Source of the DNA: Diabrotica undecimpunctata
Taxonomy: Eukaryota > Arthropoda > Insecta > Coleoptera > Chrysomelidae
Assembly: GCF_040954645.1 (NCBI RefSeq)
Contig: NC_092810.1
Coordinates: forward strand, 12,510,377-12,574,376
Direction: 5' to 3'
DNA length: 64,000 bases
The position numbers were made by a program, and so were the translations under genes. The notes under the pieces were generated by a model that was not told the origin of the DNA, did not search any database, and saw only the letters and a program-made list of their open reading frames with translations. Below, piece by piece: positions 10,163-21,799 of the stretch. Numbering within the stretch: position 1 is the stretch's first letter; every line of letters begins with the position of its first letter.

Positions 10163-12325
10163 CTAGGCAGGATCTGTTTTGGATTGGACATTTTCCATAG
10201 GAAGCTATTGTTTAGCTGGAATCCCCTCAGGATGTACCCAATATCAATAATCACGATATGCGCCAGTCGCAAACCCTGTGCTAAATTTTTTATTTAACAA
10301 AATCTGAAAACAATTGAAAATTTCTCATTTTTCAAACCTATTTTCGTTTATAATTCGGAAAATATTGATCCTAGAAAAAAATTATACTAAGTTAAAAGTT
10401 TCGTTATTCAATTCTACACAATATTTCGTTAGCTAGAAATTGAAAATTTATTGTTTATTGTTGAAAACATAGCAATAATTGGAAAAAAAAGTACAAAAAA
10501 ATGAAGTTAATCCTTTAAATGTTTTCGACTTTTTAAACTTGACTTACAAGCTCCATATTCCGCCTAGAAAATCTACTTAATATGTTTAAAACGTGTGCTA
10601 AATTTTGTTAAGATCGGTGGGATAGGTTTTTGCATAATAATTTTGCAATCAAGCCTACTGAAAAAAAAAATCGCAAATTTTCAAATTTATAGTAGGCCCT
10701 AAATAAGGCCGTCAGATAGTTGTAACTTTTTTAACATATAAAGGAAAGCTCAAACTTTCAAACGCTTTTTGTAAAATTCAAATCGGTTCACTAGGAGAGC
10801 CTAGAATTTTTTTTTTAAGTTTTAAACATTTTTTATATATATTAGGCTCATAAACAAATTGAATAACTTTACGAGCTTTAAACATATCAATTTCAAAATT
10901 TATACACTTAAAGAACATGAAAAGTCGCTTCTTAAAAAAAAAAGATACATTCGGCTTACTGGTTGCCGAGATATTGAAGGTCAAAGTTGGCATACATTTG
11001 CCGTGTAACCATAAGTGATAGAGGGCTCGTTTTAGACAAATACCCTCGTCTTGTCAAGTACTTTTTATATGAAAAGGTTTTACGTAATGCGCTTCATGCC
11101 AACATTCATAAAAAAGACAAATAAAAACCGTTTTCGCGTAAACTGTCGCTCGGAATGCATGAGAGGTGGTGGTGGGGGACATTCACTCGAAATGTGAATC
11201 GGCGAGTTCAAAATCATAGCGCGCGCTGAAAATTGCATTATCTTGGCTTCTTGTTAACCAATTTTGCTCTTTTTTTTTTGAATCGATGTCTCGGACGACA
11301 AGGATTTCAAATATCATATTTTCAAATAACATTTTTAATTGCTAATTGGGAAATTTGCAATAAACAATTGTATGTTAAACAAGTAATTGCATTTTTTTTC
11401 ATGCATTTTTTTGAGCTTGCATTTTATACATTGAAGTAAATTGTTACTTTTTTATAAACAAACATGTATTTATAAATTGTTAATAAATAATTTAAATTGT
11501 TAAAACAAAGGCGAACGAAAAAAATTTTTTTTTTTATAAATAAACTTTGTTTTGACTTAATCTTCAATAATTTTTTTTAAAGTCTTTCTTTTTTTTGGAA
11601 GGATATGTTTAAAGCTCGTAAAGTTATTCAATTTGTTTATAAGCCTTAAAAATGTTTAAAACTTTAAAAAAATTTCTAGGCTTTCCTAGTAAACCGATTT
11701 GAATTTTACAAAAAGCATTTGAAAGTTTGACTCTTCCTTTATATGCAAAAAAATTTGCAACTATCTGAGAGCCTTATTTAGAGCCTACTATAAATTTGAA
11801 AATTTGCGATTTTTTTCAAGTAGGCTGGATTGCAAAATTATTATGCAAAACTTATCCGACCGATCTTAACAAAATTTAGCACACGTTTTAAACATATTAA
11901 AAAGTTTTTTTAGGCGGAATATGGAGCTTGTAAGTCAAGTTTAGAAAGTCGAAAACATTTAAAGTATTAACTTCATTTTTTTGTACTTTTTTTTCCAATT
12001 ATTGCTATTTTTTCAATAATAAACATTAAATTTTCAATTTCTAGCTAACGAAATATTGTGTAAAATTGAATAGCGAAACTTTTAACTTGTTATAATTTTT
12101 TCTCTAGGATCAATATTTTCCGAATTATAAACGAAAATAGGAGCAAAAAACGAGAAATTTTCAATTGTTTTCAGATTTTGTTAAATAAAAAATTTAGCAC
12201 AGGGTTTGCGACTGGCGCATATCGTGATTATCGATATTGGGCACATTCTGAAGGGATTTCGGAAAAAAAATAGCTTCCTATGGAAAATGTCCATTATGGT
12301 CTGAATTTCTACAGATCCCGCCTAG
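10163..12325. mobile_element. Foldback element with inverted arms of about 700 bp
   Basis: The left arm (about 10186-10890) and right arm (about 11604-12291) are inverted copies over nearly their whole length. For example GGACATTTTCCATAGG is at 10186 and its complement ends at 12291, and ATATGCGCCAGTCGC near 10257 is mirrored near 12215. A shorter match outside (CTAGGCAGGATCTG at 10163, its near-complement at 12312-12325) may extend the arms or belong to the host DNA. The central 700 bases have no protein-like frame. The element interrupts an RTE-like retrotransposon. The mobilising transposase is unknown. Confidence 0.8.
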
Positions 12326-12389
12326 TCTATCACGAATTCTGGGGGAGGCACAAGCTCAACAAAACGCGCCGAAATAGATACGGACAAAA

Positions 12390-14012
12390 AACAGTTACTA
12401 CTAGCCACATACAACATCCAATCTATGGCTAAAGATAAAAAGGTCTACGAATTAGAAGAACTATCCAAGATAAAGTGGGATATTTTAGGACCGTAAAAAG
12501 TGAAAAGACGAGGCGAACAGAGCATGGATCTTTACTCTGGAAATCGCTTATATAACTTCTTAGAACAACAAAATTTATATGCCATAAACACACATTTCAA
12601 GAAAGCAGCAAACCGAAAATGGACGTCGATATCTCCCGATAAAAAACGAAAAACGAGATCGATTACTTCTTGTGTGGAAACAAAGACATTTTTGAAGATA
12701 TAACTGTTCTCAATCGATTCACAACTGGCAGCGATCATCGACTTTTAAGAGCAAGGATTCATATTAAATAGACGAAAACTAGTAGAAACAGGCCACATAA
12801 TTATTGTAATCAGATAGATCAAATTAAAATACGACAAAAGGAAGTTGAGTACAGAGAAGTCTTAAGAAAAGAATTTGTAGAACATTATCAATACTCCGAC
12901 ATGAACACAGTTAATAAAGAAATGCAACGAAAGCTCTTAAAAGCAAGACTAACTGTTGCAAAGAAAATGAAAAATAAAGAATACAGAGTAAGTGACAGAA
13001 GAGAATGGTTGATGGAAAAGGGACGCACATTTCTAAGCAAAGAAAAGCAAAACACAAATGGTTTCAAAGAATTGAATAAACAAATAAAAAAGGGAGTAAA
13101 GGAAGATTTAAGGATCTATATTGAAAACAAGCTAGAGAAAATAATAGAAAAGAACCGAGGCCTAAAATGCCTAAGTTCAAACTTAGGAAAGCCTATAATA
13201 ATCTCATTGAAGGATAAAGATGGAAAATAAATAAGAGAAAAAAACGAAATCCTAATAGTTGCTTAAGCATTTTACCGTGATTTATAATCCTCAACCAAAA
13301 ACCCAGATAACACTGCAAAGAATGATCTTAAGAGAAAGATAACGAATGTCAACTCAGAAATACTCCCTAACATAGAACTAAAAAAGAATACCAAATGGGA
13401 GAAAAACAACTTAAAATAATCTGCCATGCAGACGACACAATACTACTCTCTTAAAGTGAAGATGATTTACAACGTATGCTGCACCAATTTAATATAACCG
13501 CTAGAAAATTTAACATATTTAACCCCAACAAAGACAAAATGCATGGTTATAACAGCAAGTTTACTAAGATGTAAATTGGAACTGGAAGGTCAGATATTAG
13601 AACAAGTGATGCAGTTTAAATATCTAGGCATCACATTATCTAGCTACGGAAAGCTCGAAACCAAAGTGGAAGATGAAGTGAATAGAGCAAACAGAGCCGC
13701 AGGCTGCCTAAACGAAACAATATGGAGAAATAAAAATATTGGAAAAGAAACGAAAGGCAGAATTTACAAAACAGTCATCAGACCAATAATGATATAGGCG
13801 GCAGAAACAAGACCTGACACAAAGAGAACAAAAAGGATGTTAGAAACAGCAGAGATGAAAACACTTACAAAAATTGATGGTAAGACACTATGAGACAGAG
13901 CTAGAAGTACAGATATACGACATATATGCAAGGTGGAGAATATCAAAAACTGGAGGCACATTGAAAAACAGACAGAGTCATGTCTATATAAAAAGAAGAA
14001 GAAGAAGAAGAA
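12390..14012 (+). pseudogene. RTE-like non-LTR retrotransposon with internal deletion and AAG tail
   Basis: It begins with the start of the APE endonuclease (LLATYNIQSMAKD, KWDILG), continues through endonuclease blocks (FKKAANRKWTSISPD, FTTGSDHRLLRARI) and the linker before the RT (IISLKDKDGK). The frame then jumps near 13390 to HADDTILL, the palm motif C (normally YADD). After that come the thumb (FKYLGITLSSYG, GRIYKTVIRPIM) and the end (RSTDIRHICKVENI). The RT fingers and much of the palm are therefore missing. An AAG repeat at 13992-14012 is the 3' tail, as is usual for RTE elements. Stops and shifts are frequent. It is interrupted upstream by the foldback element. Confidence 0.8.
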
Positions 14013-14402
14013 GATAGAATCCTTCAAAATAAAACAGGCTATGACACAACTAAAGAATAATAAGGCTCCGGGCCCAGATGGAGTACTTGTAGAAATGTTG
14101 AAGGAGGGGAGTGAAATTATTTTCGAAGAATTGAAAAATTTTTTCAACGAATGTCTTCACAGAGGAGAAGTCCCAGATGATTGAAATATAAGTTTGACAA
14201 TATTCTTTAAAAAGGGAGAGAGAGGAGATCTGAAGAACTGTAGGCCAATATTCCTGCTGTCCCAAATGTACAAACATTTTATGAGAGTAATAACTAACAG
14301 GTTAACGTCGAAACTCGATTGCTATCAACCGGCAAAGCAGGCAGGATTCCGAAAGGGTTACAGTACAGCGGATTATCTTCTTACAGTCAAAATACACCTA
14401 CA
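14013..14402 (+). pseudogene. RTE-like reverse transcriptase fragment
   Basis: Starts right after the AAG tail of the previous element and encodes the RT entry region: MTQLKNNKAPGPDGV, FFNECLHRGEVPDD, then LTIFFKKGERGDLKNCR, LTSKLDCYQPAKQAGFRKG. One TGA interrupts where a Trp is expected (VPDD-stop-NIS). Truncated at both ends; the 3' side stops at the palindrome at 14403. It keeps the segment that the preceding copy lost, but the sequence alone does not show whether the two were ever one element. Confidence 0.75.
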
Positions 14403-14448
14403 TACAGAGGTAGGTGATTTGTGTGTCCACAAATTACCTACCTCTGTA
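14403..14448. repeat. 46-bp near-perfect palindrome
   Basis: Arms TACAGAGGTAGGT and ACCTACCTCTGTA, followed inward by TTTGTG/CACAAA, around a four-base centre, with one small internal mismatch. It lies where the RTE fragment ends and could be two joined inverted ends of a very small element. Confidence 0.8.
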
Positions 14449-16399
14449 TTTATGTTACTACTGGTCTGTGGGTGTAGCCGGTAGGACTTATTGCAACAAA
14501 TATCATAGTGGACATCTGACTTGATATTTTAGTAATATTACCTGAACAACCACCTATTAAGCACGAAAGATAATACATTTAAGTATATTATTGGCTGCAT
14601 ACCTTCATTTACTGTAAAAATAGACTTCTGCCATTAGAATGGTAAAGTAATATTTCTATACATAGTGCCACTCGAACAAACTATTTTTGATTTAGAAATA
14701 TACATTAAAGAGCAAAATTCAAGAAGCAAATTATTAATTATTATTAAAATTAATTAATAACATTAATCATTATTATTAAAATGTATTAAAAGAATGAATT
14801 TCTTGGATTTTTTTAAAAGATTTATATACTCAAAGATTCTGTACGATGAAATTACCGACTCTAATCCTTAAAAATCTGCAAGTTATTAGATTTTCTGTAA
14901 GCCTTCGGAAGATTATGCCTCGCAGGAAGAAAGTTTGCTGAGAGTTTTAGATGAAGGCGATGTATTCCTTTTCGTTCGCAAGAAGTATTGTCAATATTGA
15001 TATATGGGTTTCTCGATGAGATAAACGATTTTGCGGTGAAAATAACTTTGTTGTTCAATAATATTAGAACAGATTGCGCGAAACTGAATTTTTGATTTGT
15101 ATAAACTTTTCTCCGGGTATTCCGGGTTTTGTTTGTTTAAATTAAGTAACAAAAACATTTATTTTGCAGCGAGAGGATTAAATTATAACCTTAATTTCTT
15201 TATTTTGTTTGTATTTAATAAACACTAGATTCAGTTTGCTGATTTTAGCAAAATTCGCAATACAAACTTCTACAGGGAGAAGTATGAAAATATCTAAACC
15301 AGGTGAAACGGCTGTGCGAAGTTTAATTAAGTGTTGTTTGACATGATCCATTGTGAATTCAACTTGCTGTAAAGATGCCCCGACTCGATTACAATTAGTA
15401 GATTCAAAATCTGTGAATATGCTAACGAGAGAGTATCAGAAGATTCTTTGTCAGAAGAGCATAAAGCCTGGTTCTGTTTTTGAAGTAGAGGAATGGAAAC
15501 TTTAGACGTCAAGTAGAAACATATATATTTGTAGACTTCTTTAATATTACCACTTTCAATAACAATGTTCATATTCTTTGAGAAATCATTACGAACATAC
15601 AATCGTTTTGTTGATGTCTAGTACACGTATTAGCAAGAAATGTGTCACTGAGAAAGACAGTGAGAAAAACCATATCAATTATTTGTAAACGACGTATAAA
15701 TAAAATAATATATGCCATATACTTAAATGGCTTGAACTAATTGTTTTGTTTTTCTGAATAAATAATTTCCCAAAAAGTGAGTCTCTAATTTTGTGGAGCT
15801 CTGTAATTTACACAAGTGTTAATGAACACTACTTTATTCCGGGTTGTCTACCGAATACTACTGAAGTTGTTGGCTGCCATAAACCTTCTTGGAATACATT
15901 TCAAAATTAAACAAGAGAATATAAACGACTATTCCAATTTAAAATCAAAATTTTCTTTAAATGTAAATCATCATTTGCCTTCCACTGAGCTTTACATACT
16001 TTAACAGGAAACGGGAACCCCTCAAGAGACAAAGAAACAATGGAAAAGACCTAATAACGAGAAAAAGATAAATGCAAAGGAGGGTACTGAGCGATCGTTG
16101 CTTCGATATCTGATATCGGAAATTATTTAATTTCCGAATTTTCACGGCTACGTTTGTTCTGTTTTGGCCATTTTTTAATTTGGTTTAAGGGAGCTTTAAT
16201 CAACTGTAACAAAGGGTGAATACCGGCTCAAGAATTTATGATTCTAGAGAAATGAACGAATATGTTTTATTATTCTTTTGTTTTTTAAAACTCTGTTTCG
16301 TTATTTTTTTGTTTGATAACGAGAATTGAAAAAAATATTGAAAGTAGAAAAAGTTTATTTTTATTTTATTTATCCGCATCGACCACTGGGGTTATTAGC
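14449..16399. other. Intergenic, no recognised gene
   Basis: AT-rich. Minus-strand frames at 14861-15058 and 15327-15602 give up to 91 residues but show no known motif and no support from a neighbour. I see nothing else in this stretch. Confidence 0.5.
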
Positions 16400-18330
16400 G
16401 GTGGGTTTATGATATAAATAGAGAAAATAAGGTACATTTTAAAAGTCATGACTTACAACAATATGGTACAATGTACATGGATGTACATGTAACAAAAATT
16501 AAATCATAAATTATTATAGAGTTTACGGTAATTTAAAAAAGATAGAACTTCATTGAATTTTGTAATCAGTGCTTCTTTCAGGCTGTTGGGTATCTTGAAT
16601 ATCGCCTTGGCTGAGGTGTACTCTGGACATTCTATTATTATATGATTGTGAAAGGTATTTGGCATTTTTGGCACATTGGTAGTGGTTCTTTGGAGATTAT
16701 GTAGCCGTGCGTAAGTCGTGTATGCCCAAGCCGGAGTCTGCTTGTAATTACCTGGTCTTTTCGTTTTGGTGGTATAGGAAGATTTTTTGAAGATATGTCT
16801 AGTTTGATGTTTTTAAGATTTGTGTTTGTTTGAACCCATATTTCTTGCCAGATTTTATTTACATGAGTCTTTAATAAAGTTTTAGTATCTGATATTGGTA
16901 TACCTGTTGTAGTCGGAATGTTCATATTGTTTATTGCTTCAAACGCTGTTTTGTCTGCCAGCTCATTACTAGTTATTCCGACATGTGATGGGACCCACAT
17001 AAATGATATGGTTTTTAATTAGGAATATATTGATGTGTGTAGGATAAACATGTTTAATGGCCTGTAAATAACTTAATTAATCTGATAATATTAGCATTTG
17101 TTTTTTATTTGTGGTTTTACAATGATTTAGTGCATCAAGTATTGCTTGGAGCTCTGCGATATAAATACTACAGCCGTTAATAATTAATCTAGTGGCAGAA
17201 ATTACATTATCTGATACAGTAGCAGCTGCTACTCCATTGCAATCTTTGGAGGCATCAGTGAAGAACAATTTGTAAGTGGACTATTTGCGTAAATTTGCAT
17301 GATACTGAAGCCTGATCTCAGCAGAAATGTGTGAATGCTTATCATGAATAAGTAAGGAGAGGTCTACTATTGGCAAAGAAACAGTTCAGGGAGGTGTCTG
17401 GTATATTTTTATGGGTGCCATATGATTTGATTGATATAATACGGTAGTTTTTTAACTCCTTCGTAAAATGCTACTGTCTTAGTGGTGTAATTTATGTATT
17501 GTTCTAGTGATTCTTCTGATACTAAATTTGCGCTTAGAATTTTTGAAACGTAGCATAGTGATATATATTTTCTTCTGAGGTATAGTGGCATTTCTCCTGC
17601 TAGCACTTAAAGGCTTCTTATTGGAGTAGTTCTAAAGGCTTTAAAGATTAGTCGTAGAGATGTGGTTTGAATAACAGATACAGTCTTTTTAGTTGGTAGA
17701 TGGTCGCTGTCAAATAAGTGTGAAAGTGTATTATACTCAAGTAGTGGTGCTAAAGTTGAATTACTGAGGGATAAATCGATGGTTAAAAACGTGCCATTGT
17801 ATGGGTTGAAACGGGTAGGCATTCCTGTATTTAATAGCACCAGTTTGAGGTTGTTAAATATTTCTAACAGAGTTTTACTTTCATATTACAGATTACTTAC
17901 AGATTCTTTTGGATGTGGTAAATATACACTGCAAATATTACTTTTAAAATGATGAACTATTGAGACTGCAACAGCTTCCAGATTTGTATCTAACGGAATT
18001 TATTTGGACTCGACCGTAGATTTTACAAAGATGCCAACACCACCGCTAGCTATTTGCTGCACCGGTCTATTTTTGATGTATGATGTCTAGTTTTTCAATT
18101 TTACATTATTATTAGAAAGTGGTGTTTCTTGTAAACATATCACTAAAGGTGAGAATTCATTAATTAATATTTTAAAGTTTTCGATATGGCTGTAAAAGCC
18201 ATTCAAATTCCATTAAACTATGAATTTGGTTATTGGATAGAGTTGCCATCGCTTTCTTCCTCAGTAATAGAACAGTTGTCTGTTCCGTGTAACTTTTTCA
18301 AGATACTTGAAATGTTGTTTTTAAGTTGTC
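16400..18330 (-). pseudogene. I-like non-LTR retrotransposon with RT core deleted
   Basis: Read on the minus strand: a probable ORF1 end (HGTDNCSITEEESDG), the APE endonuclease start (NEFSPLVICLQETPL, ASGGVGIFVKS) and end (GMPTRFNPYNGTFLTIDLSL, HLFDSDHLP). Next, in the same frame, comes the RT thumb (KTVSVIQTTSLRLIF, FRTTPIRSL, YLRRKYISLCYVSKI), then RNase H (FFTDASKDC, AELQAILDAL, MWVPSHVGITSNELAD) and the C-terminus (RLRLGHTRLTHGYI). The join near 17691 removes the endonuclease-RT linker, fingers and palm. Several stops and frame changes occur. RNase H downstream of the RT is typical of the I group. Related sequence recurs at 51.3-54.2 kb. Confidence 0.85.
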
Positions 18331-18489
18331 GGTCGTTTGTGTTTGTCGTTTGTGTATAAATCGATCTTTAAGCTCTTTACTCCCATTAAATTTCTGTTTG
18401 TGTATCTTTGTTAATATTTGGTATTTTCATCTTTCTGACATTTATTCAGACTATATATGACCTTGGTCCCTACAACTTATTATCTTCCT

Positions 18490-18708
18490 CTTTTTCTTCT
18501 TCTTTTTATGAAGACATGATTCTGTCTGTATTTCAATGTGTCTCTAGTAAGTTGTTGTTCCATCGTCTTTTTGTTGAGGAAGCGTCTCTTGCCGTCTTTA
18601 CTTTATTTGTTGTCATTCGGCTTATATGATTGTTCCATTCTACTCTTTTATTTCTTACCTAGTCCTTGCTGTTCTTTACCGTGCATATATGTCTGTTATC
18701 TGCACTTC
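18490..18708 (-). pseudogene. 3' end of an RTE-like element, left of the nested Sailor-type element
   Basis: On the minus strand the sequence reads SEVQITDIYAR, then NHISRMTTNKVKTARD, RWNNNLLETH, and ends in an AAG-rich tail near 18490-18512. It matches the 3' end of the plus-strand RTE copy at 13.9 kb. It continues across the Sailor-type insertion into 20926-21060. Confidence 0.75.
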
Positions 18709-18710
18709 TA

Positions 18711-20923
18711 TAGTCCATTTCCATCATATTGATGGTACATTATGTATGCAAATCCCTAAACTTCTGATACGGGTGACTCAATGAAAAATAGATATTTGTC
18801 AACAAGTTTACAGAAGTATATAGGAAAACAATTTTAAATTGAGTATGACCACCAGGTATAAAGGTTGAAGCAGAATAGAATACAATAGTTTTGAGGGTTA
18901 CTAATCCCTAAATAAAGTTGCCAGTGTCGGAGTGATGGAGATTAACAGGTACTAATGAATTTGCAAGAAATGTAAGATGTTTATTTTATTGGTTACATAT
19001 AAAATAATTTGTGGCCGTAACAGGGGCCGATTTGTAAAAAAATGAATATTATTTTAATCAAATTCCATTTCAGATTCACTGCTTTCTTCAGAATCTAAGG
19101 AATCTCCAACTCCAATGTTAATTATTACCGGTTCCAGCATTGCATCAGTCATATTATCCAAATTCCACATTTTATTTTCTTCCTTGTGAGCATGACTAAC
19201 AGCATTTTTCCAATTTTCTGGAGTTACTTTTGATAAGGAATGTTCTAATAATTGTTGTAAGTCTTCTAATTTAAAAGTTTTGTTGTTGCGTCCGACTTCA
19301 CCCTTTACTTGAGACCATATATTTTCTATCGGATTCAGATCACAGTGGTATGGGGGTAAACGTAAAATAATTACATCACGGTTTAATGCCATTTCATCAA
19401 TTATATATTTTTTATAAGCTGCTTTATGTTGCCTTACAATAGGTAATAATTCCTTTTTTGTCGAATTCTCCTTGTACTCAATTGCGTGTTTATCCAAACA
19501 TTCGATTATCTCTCCTTTTTTCCATGCCGTTGTTGTCAATTTTTCTGCTAGTCTTGAATGGTAACTAGCATTATCCATGACTATGACAGAATTTTTTGGA
19601 ATTAAATCCAACATTTGCTCAAAGTATTCTTTAAAAACGTCAGCAGTTATTTCCTTGTGGTAATCTTTGGTTGATTTTGAGGCAAAACTTAATAATCCAC
19701 CATTGACAAAACCGTATTCGTTTCCAATATGGGTTATTATGAGTCTGCGTCCTTGCCCAACGGGAGTATTGTTTATTCCAGTAGATACACCTTCGATGAA
19801 TGCCTGACGGGAACTTTGCACATTTGTATCAACCCATAGATATGGTACAGTATGACCTTCATTTAGTCAAGTCTCGTCCAAATAAAAAATTGTTTTTCCT
19901 GCTTCTCGGTACTTTTTAATAGTTCTTAGATAATCTCGTCTCTAACATACAATGTAATCTTTTTCAATTAAAACGGATTTTCTTCTATTCTTTTGCCAAC
20001 GAAATCCCATCTCTCTCAATAGTCCTCCTAATTTCTTGTTGCTTATGATTGGTAACTCTTCGTTTTCTCTAATTAATGTTTGGATTTTGTCCAATGTTGG
20101 AAATTCTTTGTTAAAAAAAATGAGTGGACTCTCCACTTTTCTTGGGAGATAAAACAGTTCCTCCTTTTCTTTCTTTTAGGAATCTATAAATTGTTGCTTC
20201 TCCAACCCCTGTCATATTTCAACACATGTTAACGATTTCACGAACATTACTTAAAGGGCGTTGATGTACAAGTGCATCGTGTACATTTAATATTATATTT
20301 TTCTCTCTTAGACTGAATGCACCTTTAAAACTACACTTAACCAGGATAAAACCTGTTGTCAACGTCATTTTTAAATGCAAATAACAAAATATCGACACCA
20401 AAAACGTAGGTAGGTAAGACATGAACAATGTACATCTACAAACTAAATGGAAGATGCAAACAATTTCTAATTTATATTATTGGCATAAGCTGTAATGTGG
20501 CATAAAAACTACTTAAACTATCATTAGTGAAGCCTTATCAGTAATTCCAAGTAATCGTTCAAAGAAGGTATTCTTTTTGTGTCGGGCGATAACTTGTATA
20601 GAAAACAATAATCACCTTTAAATTATTGTTTACATTAATTTATTTCGTGAAACATTGAATTCTCTCGTTAATCACCCGTGTATAATTAACAATAATCGTG
20701 TGGCATATATACCGACGTTTTTTACGCACAAAAAAGGTATAGTGAGATTAGTGGACACTTATTTTACAGAAGATTTTTTAAAAGATAATGAATTGTTGAC
20801 GGCATCTTAAAATATTAATTTTTTTATTTATTTCAAAACAAGTATAGGGGTGACGCCTATGGTTTTTTGACCTGTTGAGGATTTGCATACATAATAAGCT
20901 ATCAATATGATGGAAAAGGACTA
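18711..20923. mobile_element. Complete Sailor-type DNA transposon (nested in RTE)
   Basis: The left end starts TAGTCCATTTCCATCATATT and is preceded by TA (18709-18710). The right end is the complement (TAGTCCTTTTCCATCATATT read inward) and is followed by TA (20924-20925). The similarity of the ends runs on through ATTATGTATGCAAATCC. The left subterminal 260 bases (18739-19000) are nearly the same as those of the element at 43.5 kb (43583-43846). Length is about 2.2 kb with one transposase on the minus strand. Joining the flanks recreates the sequence of an uninterrupted RTE copy (AGCTAGAAG near 13909), so TA is the target duplication. Confidence 0.88.
19054..20368 (-). pseudogene. Sailor-like DD82E transposase pseudogene, copy 2
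   Basis: The C-terminal 255 residues (19821-19054) are one open frame with the second catalytic motif VMDNASYHS and the Glu motif NPIENIWSQVKG. There are 82 residues between that Asp and the Glu. Upstream, broken by stops and shifts, are the helix-turn-helix (GVGEATIYRFLKE), a basic region and the first catalytic motif, where TGA replaces Trp in LDET-stop-LNEGH. Another stop lies after REIVNMC. The acidic C-terminal tail (SEESSESEMEFD) is shared with the other copies. Start placed at the Met at 20368 by comparison with the copies at 23.7 and 44.2 kb; this is uncertain. Inactive as read. Confidence 0.9.
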
Positions 20924-20925
20924 TA

Positions 20926-21060
20926 GCTATATCGTGTTGCCATATATGTCATTATTGGTCTGATAACTGTTTTGTAAATTCTGCCTTTAATGTCTTTTCT
21001 GATATTTTTGTTCTCCATATTGTTAAAAGTTAGGAGCTCAATCTCTTCTAATTAACTTTC
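20926..21060 (-). pseudogene. RTE-like fragment, right of the nested Sailor-type element
   Basis: Minus strand reads NMENKNIRKDIKGRIYK, then TVIRPIMTYM, the thumb region also seen at 13750-13797. Between this and the left part (18490-18708) about 100 bases of RTE sequence are missing compared with the copy at 13.8-13.9 kb, so a small deletion came before or with the insertion. Confidence 0.75.
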
Positions 21061-21799
21061 AGAGAAGTATTTATTTAAAGACAATACCAAAAAATGTAAT
21101 ATATAAAAATACAGATAAAATAGTAAAAACATAATAAATTATATAGTTACAACTTCTAATAAATTAATGCGACAGCACTGGCTTAAAACTGCTTTATATC
21201 AAACCGTCCTTATTAGTGATATATTACATACAGTTAACAAATGGGTGGTTTAAAGACTTTCAAAATACACTTTTTGAACGGTTTATATACAGAAGTTCAT
21301 TATACGGTATAACCACACTAACTTTAATCCATCTCAACTTTGGAGTAAACCGCCCATCTAAAAAGATTAAAGTTGAACTAACGTTTAAAGCCCTTGCACA
21401 TCACACCGGTGCATAAATGTACATCTACAGGGTCGCTTAAGTGTCGAAGAATATTATTTTGGATATTATTTTGATATTTTACCTAAATAAATCTAAGAAG
21501 AAATACAATTTTTAATTTCGTGATAAACATGCATCCCGCTGTTTGATATTTATCACCTGACACCTAGAATTTTGTTAATAAACATCAGCAAATGTTTCTG
21601 CATAGCTTTTTTACGTAATTAGTATTTGATCAAGAGTTAAGGTGTCTGTCTAAATCGTATTTGTCTAACCGATTTGGAACCTTTGAGTTTACGAATTTTG
21701 GACCAAATTACAGCTGAATGGGTCGATGAATTTATAGAAGAAACATAAGTTTCCCATGTATTTCTTTTGCTTTTTTTATTAGATATCTAATGCAGGTAC
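21061..21799. other. Intergenic, no recognised feature
   Basis: AT-rich; only short frames without motifs. Confidence 0.5.

Noticed and set aside
15327..15602. 91-residue minus-strand frame
   Set aside because: No recognised motif, no relative in the window and no gene structure; not enough to call a gene.
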